Below are positions 11,079 to 21,262 of a stretch of DNA of 64,000 nucleotides, in pieces. Both the position numbers and the translations under genes were made by a program. The DNA is from Torymus aiolomorphi (Eukaryota; Arthropoda; Insecta; Hymenoptera; Torymidae). The notes under the pieces were generated by a model, which had not been told where the DNA came from, did not search any database, and was given only the letters and a program-made list of their open reading frames with translations. The stretch covers positions 42,870,195-42,934,194 of the forward strand of contig CM070876.1 of NCBI GenBank assembly GCA_036365515.1, in the 5' to 3' direction. Position 1 is the stretch's first letter. Each line of letters begins with the position of its first letter.

Positions 11079-12235
11079 TGGAAAAACGATGGAATCAACT
11101 TTATAACTTTTGCGAACTAAATTGTAGCGAATTCATCAATGTTATTAGTTTTATCTTACATAATAATTACTTTGTATTCAATAACATGTTTTATAAACAA
11201 ATATTTGGAGCGGCCATGGGCATCCTCTTAAGTCCCATCTTAGCTGATATTGTCATGGAGGATTTAGAAAATCAGGCCTTATCAAAAATTTGCTTTCCAG
11301 TTCCGTTTTATTATAGATACGTCGATGACATCATCATGTGTCCCTGATCGGATGATAGATTATACCGTAAACTTATTCAATAGTTTTGATAAGAATTTGC
11401 AATTCACAGTTGAAATATCTAATAATAATAAAATTAGTTTTCTTGACATTCTTATCATTCAAAATAAACAAAAAATTTCCACGGACTGGTTCAGGAAACC
11501 AACTTTTTCTGGTAGATTTTTAAATTTCAATTCTCACCATCCTGTTAGTAATAAAATTGGTATTATTTGTAATTTAGTGGATAAATGTATTAATTTAGCA
11601 GACACACATTTCCATGATAATAATCTTAATCTAATTAGAGATTTATTATTGGAGAATGATTATCCTATTAATTTTATTAATAAACACATAAATAAACGTT
11701 TACTACATATTAAAAATAATAATAAAAATACATGTAATTCTAAAAATATAAATTTCAACAGCATTTTAGTTTTTCCATATATTAAATATATTAACCCAGA
11801 ATTAAAAAACATCTGTAATAGTAATAACCTGACCATGATCAATTCAATCTCCAATAAATTCAATTACATAATTAGATTAGGAAAAGACAAATATCACAAA
11901 AATGAAAAATCTCATGTTGTATATAAGATCAATTGTTGCGATTGTGATGCGTCTTACGTAGGACAAACATCTCGAAAATTAATTGTAAGAAGTAAAGAAC
12001 ATGCGAGCGATTGCAAATTTAAGAGGGATAAATCAGTTTTACACGAACATATTACGAATACAAATCACCAAATTGATTTTAAAAATATCAAAATTTTAGA
12101 TCAAGAACAAAATTTAAATAAAAGATTGTTATCAGAAATGCTCCATATACACTCACAACACAATAGTTTAAATAGACAGTTTGACACTAATTTTTTAAAG
12201 GCTGATTATAAAAGTTTTATCAATAACAATAAGTT
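11078..12235 (+). pseudogene. Penelope-like D RT/GIY-YIG, 5'-truncated copy (right arm)
   Basis: Mirror copy of the left arm. The first frame (11078-11347) holds the palm with GAAMGILLSPILADIVMEDLE and YRYVDDI, and breaks just after the catalytic box. The second frame (11325-12254) continues with the thumb/linker and a GIY-YIG reading ASYVGQTSRK. The end of the open frame past 12235 is read-through into inserted element C. The left arm has no break at the catalytic box, so the indel arose after the inverted pair formed or in one of the two source copies. Confidence 0.85.
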
Positions 12236-12804
12236 AAGTAAGTTAGGAAGCTGATGGTTCTACTGCCTAGGTAGTAATTAAATAAAAACAAAAGTTTTTA
12301 AAAAATTTATTCCGACGTTTCGGACGGTTTATTTCCGTCCCTTTTCAAGGTCTGTGAAAATACACACGAAATACAAGTTTATTAACATAAAAAAAGACAC
12401 TAAAATTGATAAACACTCGCTTAACAACACTTACCAAAAAACTATATATACAAATATAAATAAGTGGACACAATAAGAGACCACTAGTCAAAGTGAGACG
12501 GCGCACGCAATTTCCCAGTATTTATCATCTCTAGAGTATGTATAGGAGGGGTAAGAACTACGAAACACTTTAGCCATAAATACACAATAAGATATGTAAA
12601 CCTATAATAGTAAGCCTTGTTTATATCAACTTATTATTATTAATAAAAATTTTATAATCTGACTTCAAAAAATTAGTGTCAAACTGTCTATTCAAACTAT
12701 TGCATTGGGAATGGATATGTAGCATTTCAGATAGTAATCTTTTCTGTAAATTATGCTCTTGATCTAAAATTTTAATATTTTTGAAATCGATTTTATGATT
12801 AGTA
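12236..12804 (-). repeat. Inverted partial copy at the head of Penelope-like element C
   Basis: Reverse complement of about 14940-15510. It contains the endonuclease C-terminal coding tail (12621-12800, minus) and a hammerhead-like motif (12312-12350). It is truncated within the endonuclease and so is non-functional as coding sequence. Confidence 0.88.
12312..12350 (-). ncRNA. Hammerhead-like motif with U3/A8 core, Penelope C (left copy)
   Basis: Exact reverse complement of the motif at 15397-15435, with the perfect 6-bp stem II GGACGG/CCGTCC. Confidence 0.5.
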
Positions 12805-15126
12805 TTGAAAAAAATTATTAGAATAACCGAAAAAAGAATTTTAAATATAGAGATTTCAGACATAAACCTCCATAAGAGATTTCTTATAAATAAAATATCG
12901 AACTTTAAGAACTTATTAAATAAACACACGAATCCAAATCTGACTAACTTGTTCACGCATTTTTATAATACAAAACTAATGTTTATAATGGAAAAAGTTG
13001 AAGAGAAACTCGATAGTAAATTAGAAAATTTATATTTACAAAGATACAATACAGTTTTAACTAAAAACACATATAGATCTGATACTTCATATAACGCAAG
13101 GGCTATTGACCTCAACCAAAACAATACGCATGTCAATGAACTTTCGCATAATATATCTAATGATAAATAGTTAGTGAACCTTTCTAATGTCCAACTACCT
13201 CCGTTTGTAATTGACATTTTAAGGCTCGGTGATAAATTCAACTTCACGGAGAAATTAGAGAATAATAATGTTTTAGAAATTATAAAAAACTTAGAATACT
13301 TTTTAAATGACAAAACTGTAGATTCTGAATTTTCTAAGAATATAAGAAATAAGATTATGAATATTTTAAGTAAACATCAGAATAAAAAATTTAGTTTAGA
13401 TTTTTTCGATAAAAGGCTCAAGATCGATTTAAAAAGAACAAAAGAATTTCTAAAGAACGACAATAATCTTTTAGTAACACGAGCAGATAAAGGAAATAGT
13501 ACTGTTGTTATTGATAAACGAAAATACGGTGAAAAAATGATTAATTTATTATCTGACTCTAAATATTATTGTATGGTTAAGAAAAATCCTCTCCCTTCTT
13601 TGGAAAAAAACACAGACGCACTTATAAAAAACCTAAGACAAATAACATTTTTTCAAAAATTATAACCTATTTCGAATAAATGTACAATAGCCAGAGCTTA
13701 CGGTCTCGTTAAAATACATAAGATCAATTTTCCTGTTAGACCGATAATCTCTGCTATTAACACTCCTACATATTATTTATCCAAAATGCTTGCTAAGTTT
13801 CTCTTTAACAATTTAAAAAGGCCTAATTCACACGTTACTAATAGTTTAGACTTAAAACAAAAAATTGAAAACATAGTTTTACCGGCTGGATATACCATTA
13901 TCAGCTTAGACGTTGTTAGTTTGTTTACAAATGTTGCGGATTATTTAATTTTCGACTCAATAGAAAAACGTTGGAATCAATTGTATAATCTTTGCGAACT
14001 TAACTGTAGCGAATTCATAAATGTTCTTAGGTTTATCCTACACAACAATTACTTTGTATTTAATCACACTTTTTACAAACAAATATTTGGAGCTGCCATG
14101 GGCAACCCCTTAAGTCCAATCTTAGCTGATATTGTCATGGAAGACTTAGAAAATCAAGTCTTATCAAAAATTTGCTTTCCTGTACCGTTTTACTATAGAT
14201 ATGTTGATGATATTATTGTATGTGTTCCTGCGAATATGATAGATTATACAGCAAATTTATTTAATAGTTTTGATAAGAATTTACAATTTACAGTCGAGAC
14301 ACCAAGCAACAATAAAATAAGTTTTCTAGATCTTCTTATTATTCATAACGAACAAAAAATTTCCACGGATTGGTATATGAAACCAACTTTTTCTGGTAGA
14401 TTTCTAAATTTTAATTCTCACCACCCGATTAGTAATAAGATTGGTATAATATGTTCTTTAGTTGACAAATGTATTAATTTAGCTGATACACACTTCCATG
14501 ATAAGAATCTTAATCTAATTAGAGATTTATTATTGGAGAATGATTATCCTATGGATTTCATTAATAAACATATCAATAAACGTATATTACATATTAAAAA
14601 TAATAATAAAAATACTTGTAATTCTAAGAACATAAATTTTAATAGCATTTTAGTTTTCCCATTTATTAAATATATCAACCCGGAATTAAAAAATATCTGT
14701 AAGTGTTACAACTTAATTATGATTAATTCAATCTCCAATAAATTCAATCATATAATTAGACTAGGAAAAGATAGATACCATAAAAATGAAAAATCTCAAG
14801 TTGTATACAAAATTAATTGTTGCGATTGTGATGCGTCGTACGTGGGACAAACTTCTCGAAAATTGATTGTAAGAAGCAAAGAACATGTTAGCGATTGTAA
14901 ATTTAAGAGAGACAAGTCAGTTTTACACGGACATATAGCGAATACTAATCATAAAATCGATTTCAAAAATATTAAAATTTTAGATCAAGAGCCTAATTTA
15001 CAGAAAAGATTACTATCTGAAATGCTACATATCCATTCCCAATGCAATAGTTTGAATAGACAGTTTGACACTAATTTTTTGAAGTCAGATTATAAAATTT
15101 TTATTAATAATAATAAGTTGATATAA
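12805..15126 (+). pseudogene. Penelope-like C reverse transcriptase / GIY-YIG endonuclease, two in-frame stops
   Basis: One reading frame covers the whole 774-codon protein, broken only by a TAG at 13168-13170 and a TAA at 13663-13665. The N-terminal region includes LPPFVIDILRLGDKFNF. The RT includes VTRADKGNSTVVIDK, ARAYGLVKIHK, RPIISAI, SLDVVSLFTNV, GAAMGNPLSPILADIVMEDLE and YRYVDDIIVCV. The C-terminus is the endonuclease VYKINCCDCDASYVGQTSRK with downstream EH, ending LSEMLHIHSQ. All catalytic signatures are intact. This is the best preserved Penelope-like copy here. The first Met at 12805 lies at the junction with the inverted copy, so the true N-terminus is uncertain. Confidence 0.88.
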
Positions 15127-15396
15127 ACAAGGCTTACTATTATAGGTTTACATATCTTATTGTGTATTTATGGCTAAAGTGTTTCGTAGTTCTTACCCCT
15201 CCTATACATACTCTAGAGATGATAAATACTGGGAAATTGCGTGCGCCGTCTCACTTTGACTAGTGGTCTCTTATTGTGTCCACTTATTTATATTTGTATA
15301 TATAGTTTTTTGGTAAGTGTTGTTAAGCGAGTGTTTATCAATTTTAGTGTCTTTTTTTATGTTAATAAACTTGTATTTCGTGTGTATTTTCACAGA

Positions 15397-15435
15397 CCTT
15401 GAAAAGGGACGGAAATAAACCGTCCGAAACGTCGG
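15397..15435 (+). ncRNA. Hammerhead-like motif with U3/A8 core, Penelope C (right copy)
   Basis: CC (15397-15398), core-like TTGAAAAG (15399-15406), stem II GGACGG 15407-15412 / CCGTCC 15420-15425 with loop AAATAAA, core GAAAC 15426-15430, GTC, then GG closing stem I. The architecture equals the family A and B motifs, but C3 is U and G8 is A. Whether it still cleaves is unknown. Confidence 0.55.
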
Positions 15436-15868
15436 AATAAATTTTTTAAAAACTTTTGTTTTTATTTAATTACTACCTAGGCAGTAGAACCATCAGCTTC
15501 CTAACTTACTTAAATTTCTACTATGACTGCCATTTGCGACAATTAACTACAATAACAATAAGTTGTTATAAGTTATATTCATTTTTGGACTATCAGAATA
15601 ATAATACTTTTTATACATACGCGGTCTAGTCATCGTTACTTAATAGCTTGTCAGTACACACTTTTCTTACACACATACAGGTACATACTTTACTATAAAT
15701 ACGACGAATCTGCTTACGTTGCTTCACATTGACTAGTAGTCACTTATAGTGTCTACTTGCAGTATACTTTAATACGATAGAGTTTTGGTAAGATTCGAAA
15801 AATACGAAGTCATAGATTAAGTATTCTTTGTTCCTGAATAAATTTGTGTTTTATTTGTATTTTTTAGA

Positions 15869-15907
15869 CCTTGATAAGGGGCGGAATAAAACCGTTCGAA
15901 ACGTTGG
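15869..15907 (+). ncRNA. Hammerhead-like motif with U3/A8 core, Penelope D (right arm)
   Basis: CC, TTGATAAG (15871-15878), stem II GGGCGG/CCGTTC with two G-U pairs, GAAAC (15898-15902), GTT, GG. Position 3 is U and position 8 is A, matching family C. N7 is U here and A in family C. Confidence 0.5.
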
Positions 15908-16024
15908 ACATATAAGTTTTGTCTTTATTCTTTAACCTGGGCAGTAGAACCGTTAGCGGCCTATTCCTTAGTATATTCTACCATGACTGCCATTAGCTGC
16001 AAACAACTACATCTAGAATTTTCT

Positions 16025-16330
16025 CCCAATCCGCTCATTTTCTTCATTTTTTCTCCGCCTTTCTTCCTGTCCATTTTTTTAGTTCCTCCCTTCCCCTTTC
16101 TCTCTCCTGCTGTCTCTCTCTCCCTCTTGATATTTCTTTCCGTTGTTCTTCTTTCTTCTCTCTTCCTTGTTGAGTCTTTTCGAAGACTTACAAGTATGCC
16201 TTTTTACATATATGGCCGTGAGTGAAAGAAAATAATTGTTATTGTAAATGGACGAAAAATTCGTCCATTACAATTTGTTATTTTTATCATTTTGATGTTC
16301 CTTAATTCGAGTTTGTAACGTTCTTTTTGT
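16025..16330. other. Pyrimidine-rich unassigned stretch
   Basis: Dominated by CT-rich sequence (16040-16190). The open frame at 15983-16225 is a composition artefact and begins inside element D. A short inverted repeat near 16245-16270 (GGACGAAAAATTCGTCC) is visible. No gene. Confidence 0.4.
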
Positions 16331-16421
16331 TTCACAAACATATGGTGAAACAATCAATAAAAAACTAGACAATAAAAAACTGGACAACGTCATCAAACTT
16401 GGAAAAGATAAACTCGACAAA

Positions 16422-16679
16422 ATGAACACGTGTGAGGTGGTATATAAGATAAACTGTAAATTGTGCCCTGCTGCATGTGTTGGTGAAACAAAAAGAACGT
16501 TAAAAACTCGACTTAAGGAACATCAAAATGATAAAAATAACAAATCCATGATAGTTTCACATTCAAAAAACCATTTACACACTATAGACTGGGACAAAAT
16601 TGTAGATAAAGAAAACAATTACAACAAACGAATAGTTTCTGAAATGATTTATATAAACAGCACCAAAAAATACAGTTAA
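16422..16679 (+). pseudogene. GIY-YIG endonuclease fragment, Penelope family B
   Basis: The 85-codon frame reads CEVVYKINCKLCPAACVGET followed by KRTLKTRLKEH, HTIDW and NNYNKRIVSEMIYIN: the GIY-YIG fold with its preceding Cys pair (CKLC). The second signature half reads ACVGE, with the usual Tyr changed to Cys, so catalysis is doubtful. The frame ends early in the C-terminal tail (STKKYS) by a frame shift. The RT portion is missing upstream. Confidence 0.8.
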
Positions 16680-16961
16680 TAAAATAGAAGACATACAGAA
16701 TTTGAATAATATATGTATATATATTACAAGAGCCTCTTCCGATATCTATAATGTGTCAAATGTGAACAAACCCGTTCAGTATATATATACATATGTCTGT
16801 ACGGTTTCCCACAACATTAACTTTTCGTACTTCCGACGCTGCTAGTAAAGCTCTGTTATTAGCATAGATTAATGTTGTGGTAAGCCTTTTTATCATTACT
16901 TATATTTTTGTCTGTGATAAGATTTTAGTAACATATGTCGTTTTTTATGTTTGTTAATAAA

Positions 16962-16999
16962 GCCTGAAGAGGTCAGAAATCAGTCTGAAGAAACGTTGC
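16962..16999 (+). ncRNA. Hammerhead-ribozyme-like motif, Penelope family B (second copy)
   Basis: GC, CTGAAGAG (16964-16971), stem II GTCAGA/TCTGAA (outer pair lost relative to the 2957-2994 copy), GAAAC (16990-16994), GTT, GC. The C3/G8 core is retained. Confidence 0.6.
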
Positions 17000-17534
17000 A
17001 CAAATCAATATATGGAGTAAATTTTGTGTTTTATTTTTATACCTATTGGCCCTCAGAAGATCCAAATTATTCCTCTAAAATCTTTAATCAAAGAATAATT
17101 AGAATACCGCTTACCTGTATATCCGAAAGCACGGTTTGCCACATGAATATACGATTTGGCGATGTAAAAAACATGCGCTTATGCTTGAATTATTTTATTG
17201 AACCCTCAAAGAAACTAACATGAAAATCCAAGTCAAAATCGAAACGAGTTAAGATGATGAGCCTAAAAGATTTTACACTTTGCATTTTTATTATATACAT
17301 TTATTACTCTAGTGGAGCAGGCTTGCAAATAATTAATTAAACTTTAAATTATAATTATTCAGTTTAATAAGAATTAGAATTTTAATCGTTAATTAAACCC
17401 ACGTTTAATTAAAAATTAGCATTTCAATCGTTAATTAAACCCGCGTTTAATTAAGAATTAAAATTGCAATTGTTAGCTGAACACGCGTTTAATTCGGAAT
17501 TATTTCAATTGTTAATTAACATTCTTGAACATAT

Positions 17535-17749
17535 TGTTACACTCACACACACATAAAATAATTAATAATAACCATAATTACAAAAGAATAACATATAACT
17601 TTATTTAAGATCATAAGCACACACAATAAAACATGTTATCAACAACAACGTCTCGAATCAACTAACTGACTCGAATGGAGAACAACAAAACTAGTCGCTT
17701 GGCAACGCTTTTGTTCTTATGTTCGATGATGGTAGACGAACACATAACA
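17535..17749 (-). repeat. LTR (3' LTR on the minus strand) of the deleted gypsy-type element
   Basis: 215 bp, TG...CA type. On the minus strand it is preceded by the purine run GAAAGAAGGGGGAATAA (complement of 17750-17766), a good polypurine tract. Confidence 0.88.
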
Positions 17750-17849
17750 TTATTCCCCCTTCTTTCAGATTGTTGTCCCGAAAATCAGAATTGGTCCATC
17801 TTGAATTCTTGAAATCATTTTGAAATCATCTTGAAATCATCTATTTTTA

Positions 17850-18150
17850 AGCGGGTTGATCCTTGACTTATCTGGTCAGAGGACCTGTCCCTTAAAAAAT
17901 AGAGTCGTCATTTTTGGGTATCATCGTGTCATTATTCTCCATCCTTTTAGATTGTCGTCCCGACAATCTTAAGATAAAACGAAAGAGAAGACGCCTTCTT
18001 CAAGCGGGCTGATCCTTCGCACACGGCCAAAGGGCCCGTCTTTTGAAGAATAGTTTTCCTCTTCCAAAACCGAATCAAAATGGCATCATCTTCAAGCGGG
18101 CTGATCCTTCGCACACGGCCAAAGGGCCCGTCTCTTGAATTGGTCCATCT
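17850..18150. repeat. Three degenerate direct repeats in the LTR element's 3' region
   Basis: AAGCGGGYTGATCCTT followed by a GGCCAAAGGGCCCGTC-type block occurs at about 17857, 18002 and 18096. The last two are near-identical and contain a GGCC/GGGCC hairpin. Adjacent phrases such as TTGAAATCATC also repeat. Confidence 0.75.
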
Positions 18151-18400
18151 TGAATTCTTGAAAACATCTTGAAATCATCTTGAAATCTTTTTGAAATTGT
18201 CTACTTTTAAGCGGGTATCTTCATGTCATTATCGGTGGGTAGAGTCTTGTTGGTAATTCTTGGACACAAGTGGAGAGTTGGCATGCTGTGGTACATCACC
18301 TCTGTCCCTGCTCTGGCATTTGCCCTGTGTCTCACGGGAAAAACCACGGCTCAAAATAACCGTGAGCAGAGCAGAAGAAATTACCTATCGTGGTAAGTCG

Positions 18401-18860
18401 TCATTGATCAAAATGAATGATCTTTTTTTTGTGTTTTGGTGTCTTCTGGATGCAGAAAACGACATCATTGATCTTCTTAACAGACAGTTTCCGAACATAG
18501 CTTCCATAATTTGAATATTCTTCTCCTGCGGGAGGATATCCTCGAATAAAATCCAGAGGAAGTCTCAAATCAGTCCCGGTGTACATCTCCGCTGGAGTGG
18601 TCTCAATTGTTGAGTGTACTGATGATCTGTAAACTAAAAATACACAAGGAAATCAAACGATCCCAAACTTCTTGGTTATCTGATGTATATTTAGATAAGT
18701 ATTCAAGTATCGTCTTATTGTCTTTCTACCTGATCATTCGGTTATATGTGTAATGGTGTGGCCCTAGTTTTTCGAATTCCTAGCAGGTTGGACAATTTTT
18801 AACTAGTTTAGAGTCAAAGTTACGACCCTGATCGGTGTGAACTTAAAGGGAAAGCATATA
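18401..18860 (-). pseudogene. Gypsy-type integrase C-terminal remnant
   Basis: Minus-strand phrases HTDQGRNFDSKLVK (near 18840), LGPHHYT (near 18755) and GTDLRLPLDFIRGYPP (near 18570) correspond to the integrase region spanning the second catalytic Asp to the segment after the DDE core, as in 412/mdg1-type elements. The frame is interrupted between these blocks. Upstream it is joined directly to non-pol sequence, so most of pol was deleted. Confidence 0.7.
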
Positions 18861-18894
18861 TACGTATACACAATTGCAATTAAATTGAACTGAT

Positions 18895-19122
18895 TTAAAT
18901 ACTCAGGCAAAGGCGACGTACTATCAGTTGGTTATCATAAATATAAGATTTTACGTTATAACCTATCCTTAAATCGATTGGTGTTACCGAATTTTCAACA
19001 AGTGATCTCGTGTTTCCAAATGAATTATCATCTAACCTAATACGCTGTGTGTTCTTGTTACTCGTGTAGACTACGGAGGTTGTTGGTGTTGTTTGTGTAT
19101 TAGAATGTAGGGTTGTACTCAT
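18895..19122 (-). pseudogene. Possible gag N-terminal remnant of the deleted LTR element
   Basis: A 75-codon open frame starts about 320 bp after the primer-binding-like site, where gag normally begins. It is Ser/Thr/Asn-rich with no recognised motif. The assignment rests on position only. Confidence 0.35.
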
Positions 19123-19427
19123 CTGGTTTAATTTTAAAGCTCCAAGAGCGTTTCATGAAGAAGAGTAGGCTGGAGTACACCGACCGTCGGTGAGATGTCA
19201 GCGTCGATGAGTCATCGGTTATCATACGTGTATCAGTCCCCAAGCATGCGCCACCAGCCGCCAAGCGCATGCCATCAATCGGTGTCGGTAGTATTAGCCG
19301 CAGCAGTTTCGGCAGCAGAAACTTCGGTAGCAGCCCGTGCTCTGGTCTTCGATCGGAAGGGTACACACAGCGGTGTATGCGTCGTTTTTTTTGCTGATTT
19401 TTCAAATCCGCCCATTTCGTCTTCAAA

Positions 19428-19445
19428 ATTTCGGACGAACCCCCA
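19428..19445 (-). other. Primer-binding-site-like sequence (tRNA-Pro type)
   Basis: Just inside the minus-strand 5' LTR the sequence reads TGGGGGTTCGTCCGAAAT. The tRNA-Pro complementary site known from murine leukaemia virus differs at three of 18 positions. It starts 3 bp from the LTR end, as expected for a primer-binding site. Confidence 0.6.
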
Positions 19446-19448
19446 AAA

Positions 19449-19663
19449 TGTTACACTCACACACACGTACAATAATTAATAATAACCATAATTACAAAAG
19501 AATAACATATAACTTTATTTAAGATCATAAACACACACAATAAAACATGTTATCAACAACAACGTCTCGAATCAACTAACTGACTCGAATCGAGAACAAC
19601 AAAACTAGTCGCTTGGCAACGCTTTTGTTCTTATGTTCGATGATGGTAGACGAACACATAACA
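19449..19663 (-). repeat. LTR (5' LTR on the minus strand) of the deleted gypsy-type element
   Basis: 215 bp, near-identical to 17535-17749. The flanking ATAT at 19664-19667 completes the target duplication. Confidence 0.88.
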
Positions 19664-20144
19664 ATATTATAAACGAAAATCACGCCGCAGATGGCGGAGG
19701 AGTTTAAGGACGCTCTTGCACGACAATACAGTTTGTGCGCTCAGCGAGAACATAAACTATACCATGCGCGTCGTTCTGTCTCTCTCGCTCTCATGCAGAT
19801 CGTCTGCTATTTGTGTTCATAATCATGAATTAAAGAAAATATTTCGAAATTTCCCACGGCTACGTACAATTTATAAGGTGTGGTTTGAAAGGGGAAGCCT
19901 CAATCTTTAAAGCCATATGTTTTTTACCGGTCAAAAATTTGATCTCTTTTCAGAAATACTCGATTTAACCTATTTTTTCCGCCGTCCCATAAGAGTACAT
20001 GTAAAAAATGATAATTTCAAACGTTAATTTCTTTAAATTTTCCACGGTTATAGGGTAAAATAAACATACCACAAGATGCGGTACATCTTGAACTATTGAA
20101 AATGTTATATCCCAGTTTGCAAATTTTCATGCAAGAGCATCCTT

Positions 20145-20625
20145 AACAAAAACTCGAGTATACTCTACGCGGCACGATCATCCTTCTTTTGCAGCGAATG
20201 CGCATTCGTGCCGTCGAGACTATATCTTACTTTTCTTCAATTTCCCGACTCTTGCGACACATTTTTTTATTTATAATATATTACAGAATAGTATTTAAGA
20301 GCTCTAGAAAATATTCTTGAGACTTTCTGCTAGAAAATCGTGCCACGAAACGTGAATTTGGGTTTACGTGGCACGATCCTGCTTTTGGAGTGAATACGGG
20401 ATCGCGCCACGTAGACCAAAATTCACGTTTCCAGACCCGATTTTTTGCAGGACATTTTCTAGAGTTTTTAAATACTATTCTGTAATATAATATAAATGAC
20501 GAAGCCGTCGCAGAAATCGGGGGAATTTAAGAAAACTCGGGTATAGTCTACACGGCAGGAACGCGTATCCATTGCAAAAGCAGGATCATGCCCCGTAGAT
20601 TATACTCGGGATTTCCTAAATTTCC
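20145..20625. repeat. Nested palindromes sharing a GGCACGATC motif
   Basis: The outer arms near 20280-20340 and 20430-20490 (ACAGAATAGTATTTAAGAGC / its complement) enclose a stem GTGCCACGAAACGTGAATTT / AAATTCACGTTT...GGCGC. On both sides lie further hairpins of related sequence (GGCACGATCATCC at 20170, GGATCATGCCCCG at 20580). It looks like one hairpin family inserted or copied repeatedly. Confidence 0.65.
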
Positions 20626-20904
20626 CCGCCTTCGGCGACACTTTTTTCGTTTATAACATGTTCAAGAATGTTATTTTACCCATGTAATTAACGATTGAAA
20701 TATTAATTCTTAATTAAGTATGGGTTTAATTAACGATTAAAATTCGAATTCTTAATTGATTATGGTATAATCAGTATTTTCGCAACACTGTAGTGGAGTT
20801 GAAATTTTAATATTTTCAATAACCATATTTTAGTTAATAATAACTCTTCTATCAAATAATCGAAACAACATGTTTCTACGAGATATAATCAAATATAGTT
20901 TGTA

Positions 20905-21262
20905 AAAAAAAAAAATTATTATGTTACAGACATTTATTACTCTAGTGGAGTTGAAATTTAAATGATTAAATAATTATATTTAAATAATTTTCTAAATTAA
21001 TTGTCTATCTCATAAATGATTATTTACGTACTTCTAAAAGTTGTCACAAAAGTCAGAAGTTTTGACTATTTGATACATTTAAACAGAATAAAAAATGAAA
21101 GAATAGGAAAGCGAGTAAAATGATAGGTCGCTGTAAAAGTATGTATATAATTATATATTTTATAGAAGGGTTGTTATTAATTCAAATATGGTTTTTGAAA
21201 TTATTTAAATTTCACCTCCACTAGAGTAATAAATCTCTATAATATAATAATTTTTTTTTTAT
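20905..21262. repeat. Smaller nested inverted-repeat element with CTCTAGTGGAG ends
   Basis: The arms run about 20905-20985 and 21175-21262: ATTACTCTAGTGGAG...GAAATTTAAAT on the left and ATTTAAATTTCACCTCCACT...GTAAT on the right. It shares the CTCTAGTGGAG motif with the arms of the large TIR element, so the two are probably relatives. Confidence 0.7.

Larger units (their letters stand above)
12236..15549 (+). mobile_element. Penelope-like element C nested in element D
   Basis: A 15-bp target duplication, CAATAACAATAAGTT, lies at 12221-12235 and 15550-15564, and removing the insert restores continuity of the D arm as judged from the D left arm. Plus-strand coding runs 12805-15126; 3' sequence runs to about 15510, followed by a tail (TCTACTATGACTGCC) present only at the right end. 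The first 570 bp (12236-12804) are an inverted copy of the element's own 3' end. Confidence 0.92.
9533..16011. mobile_element. Penelope-like element D, inverted dimer, interrupted by element C
   Basis: A 13-bp target duplication, TCTAGAATTTTCT, flanks it (9520-9532 and 16012-16024). The left arm (9533-11078) is on the minus strand. The right arm is on the plus strand and is split by the element C insertion: 11078-12235, then 15565-16011. The arms are near-identical and meet at about 11080 inside the RT domain, so each copy is truncated at its 5' end and the 3' ends face outward. Without element C the insertion is about 3.15 kb. Neither half has a full RT. Confidence 0.88.
16330..17079 (+). 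mobile_element. Penelope-like family B 3' fragment
   Basis: This matches the reverse complement of the family B segments near 680 and 2900-3520. It contains NVIKLGKDKL, the GIY-YIG coding tail, the 3' region and a hammerhead-like motif. The 5' boundary is near 16330; the 3' end abuts the TIR element at about 17080. No target duplication is visible because both boundaries touch other repeats. Confidence 0.8.
17535..19663 (-). mobile_element. Internally deleted Ty3/gypsy-type LTR element
   Basis: Two 215-bp direct repeats (17535-17749, 19449-19663) begin TGTTACAC and end CATAACA. A 4-bp duplication ATAT flanks it (17531-17534, 19664-19667). The uninterrupted site exists in the opposite arm of the host TIR element near 21315, confirming the insertion. 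Coding is on the minus strand: a primer-binding-like site, a short N-terminal ORF and an integrase C-terminal remnant. Protease, RT and RNase H are absent. LTRs differ only slightly, so a deleted copy probably moved with helper proteins. Confidence 0.88.

Noticed and set aside
17850..18150. Possible CRISPR-like array (three repeats of about 45 bp)
   Set aside because: Only three imperfect repeats with unequal spacing inside an LTR element of an animal genome.
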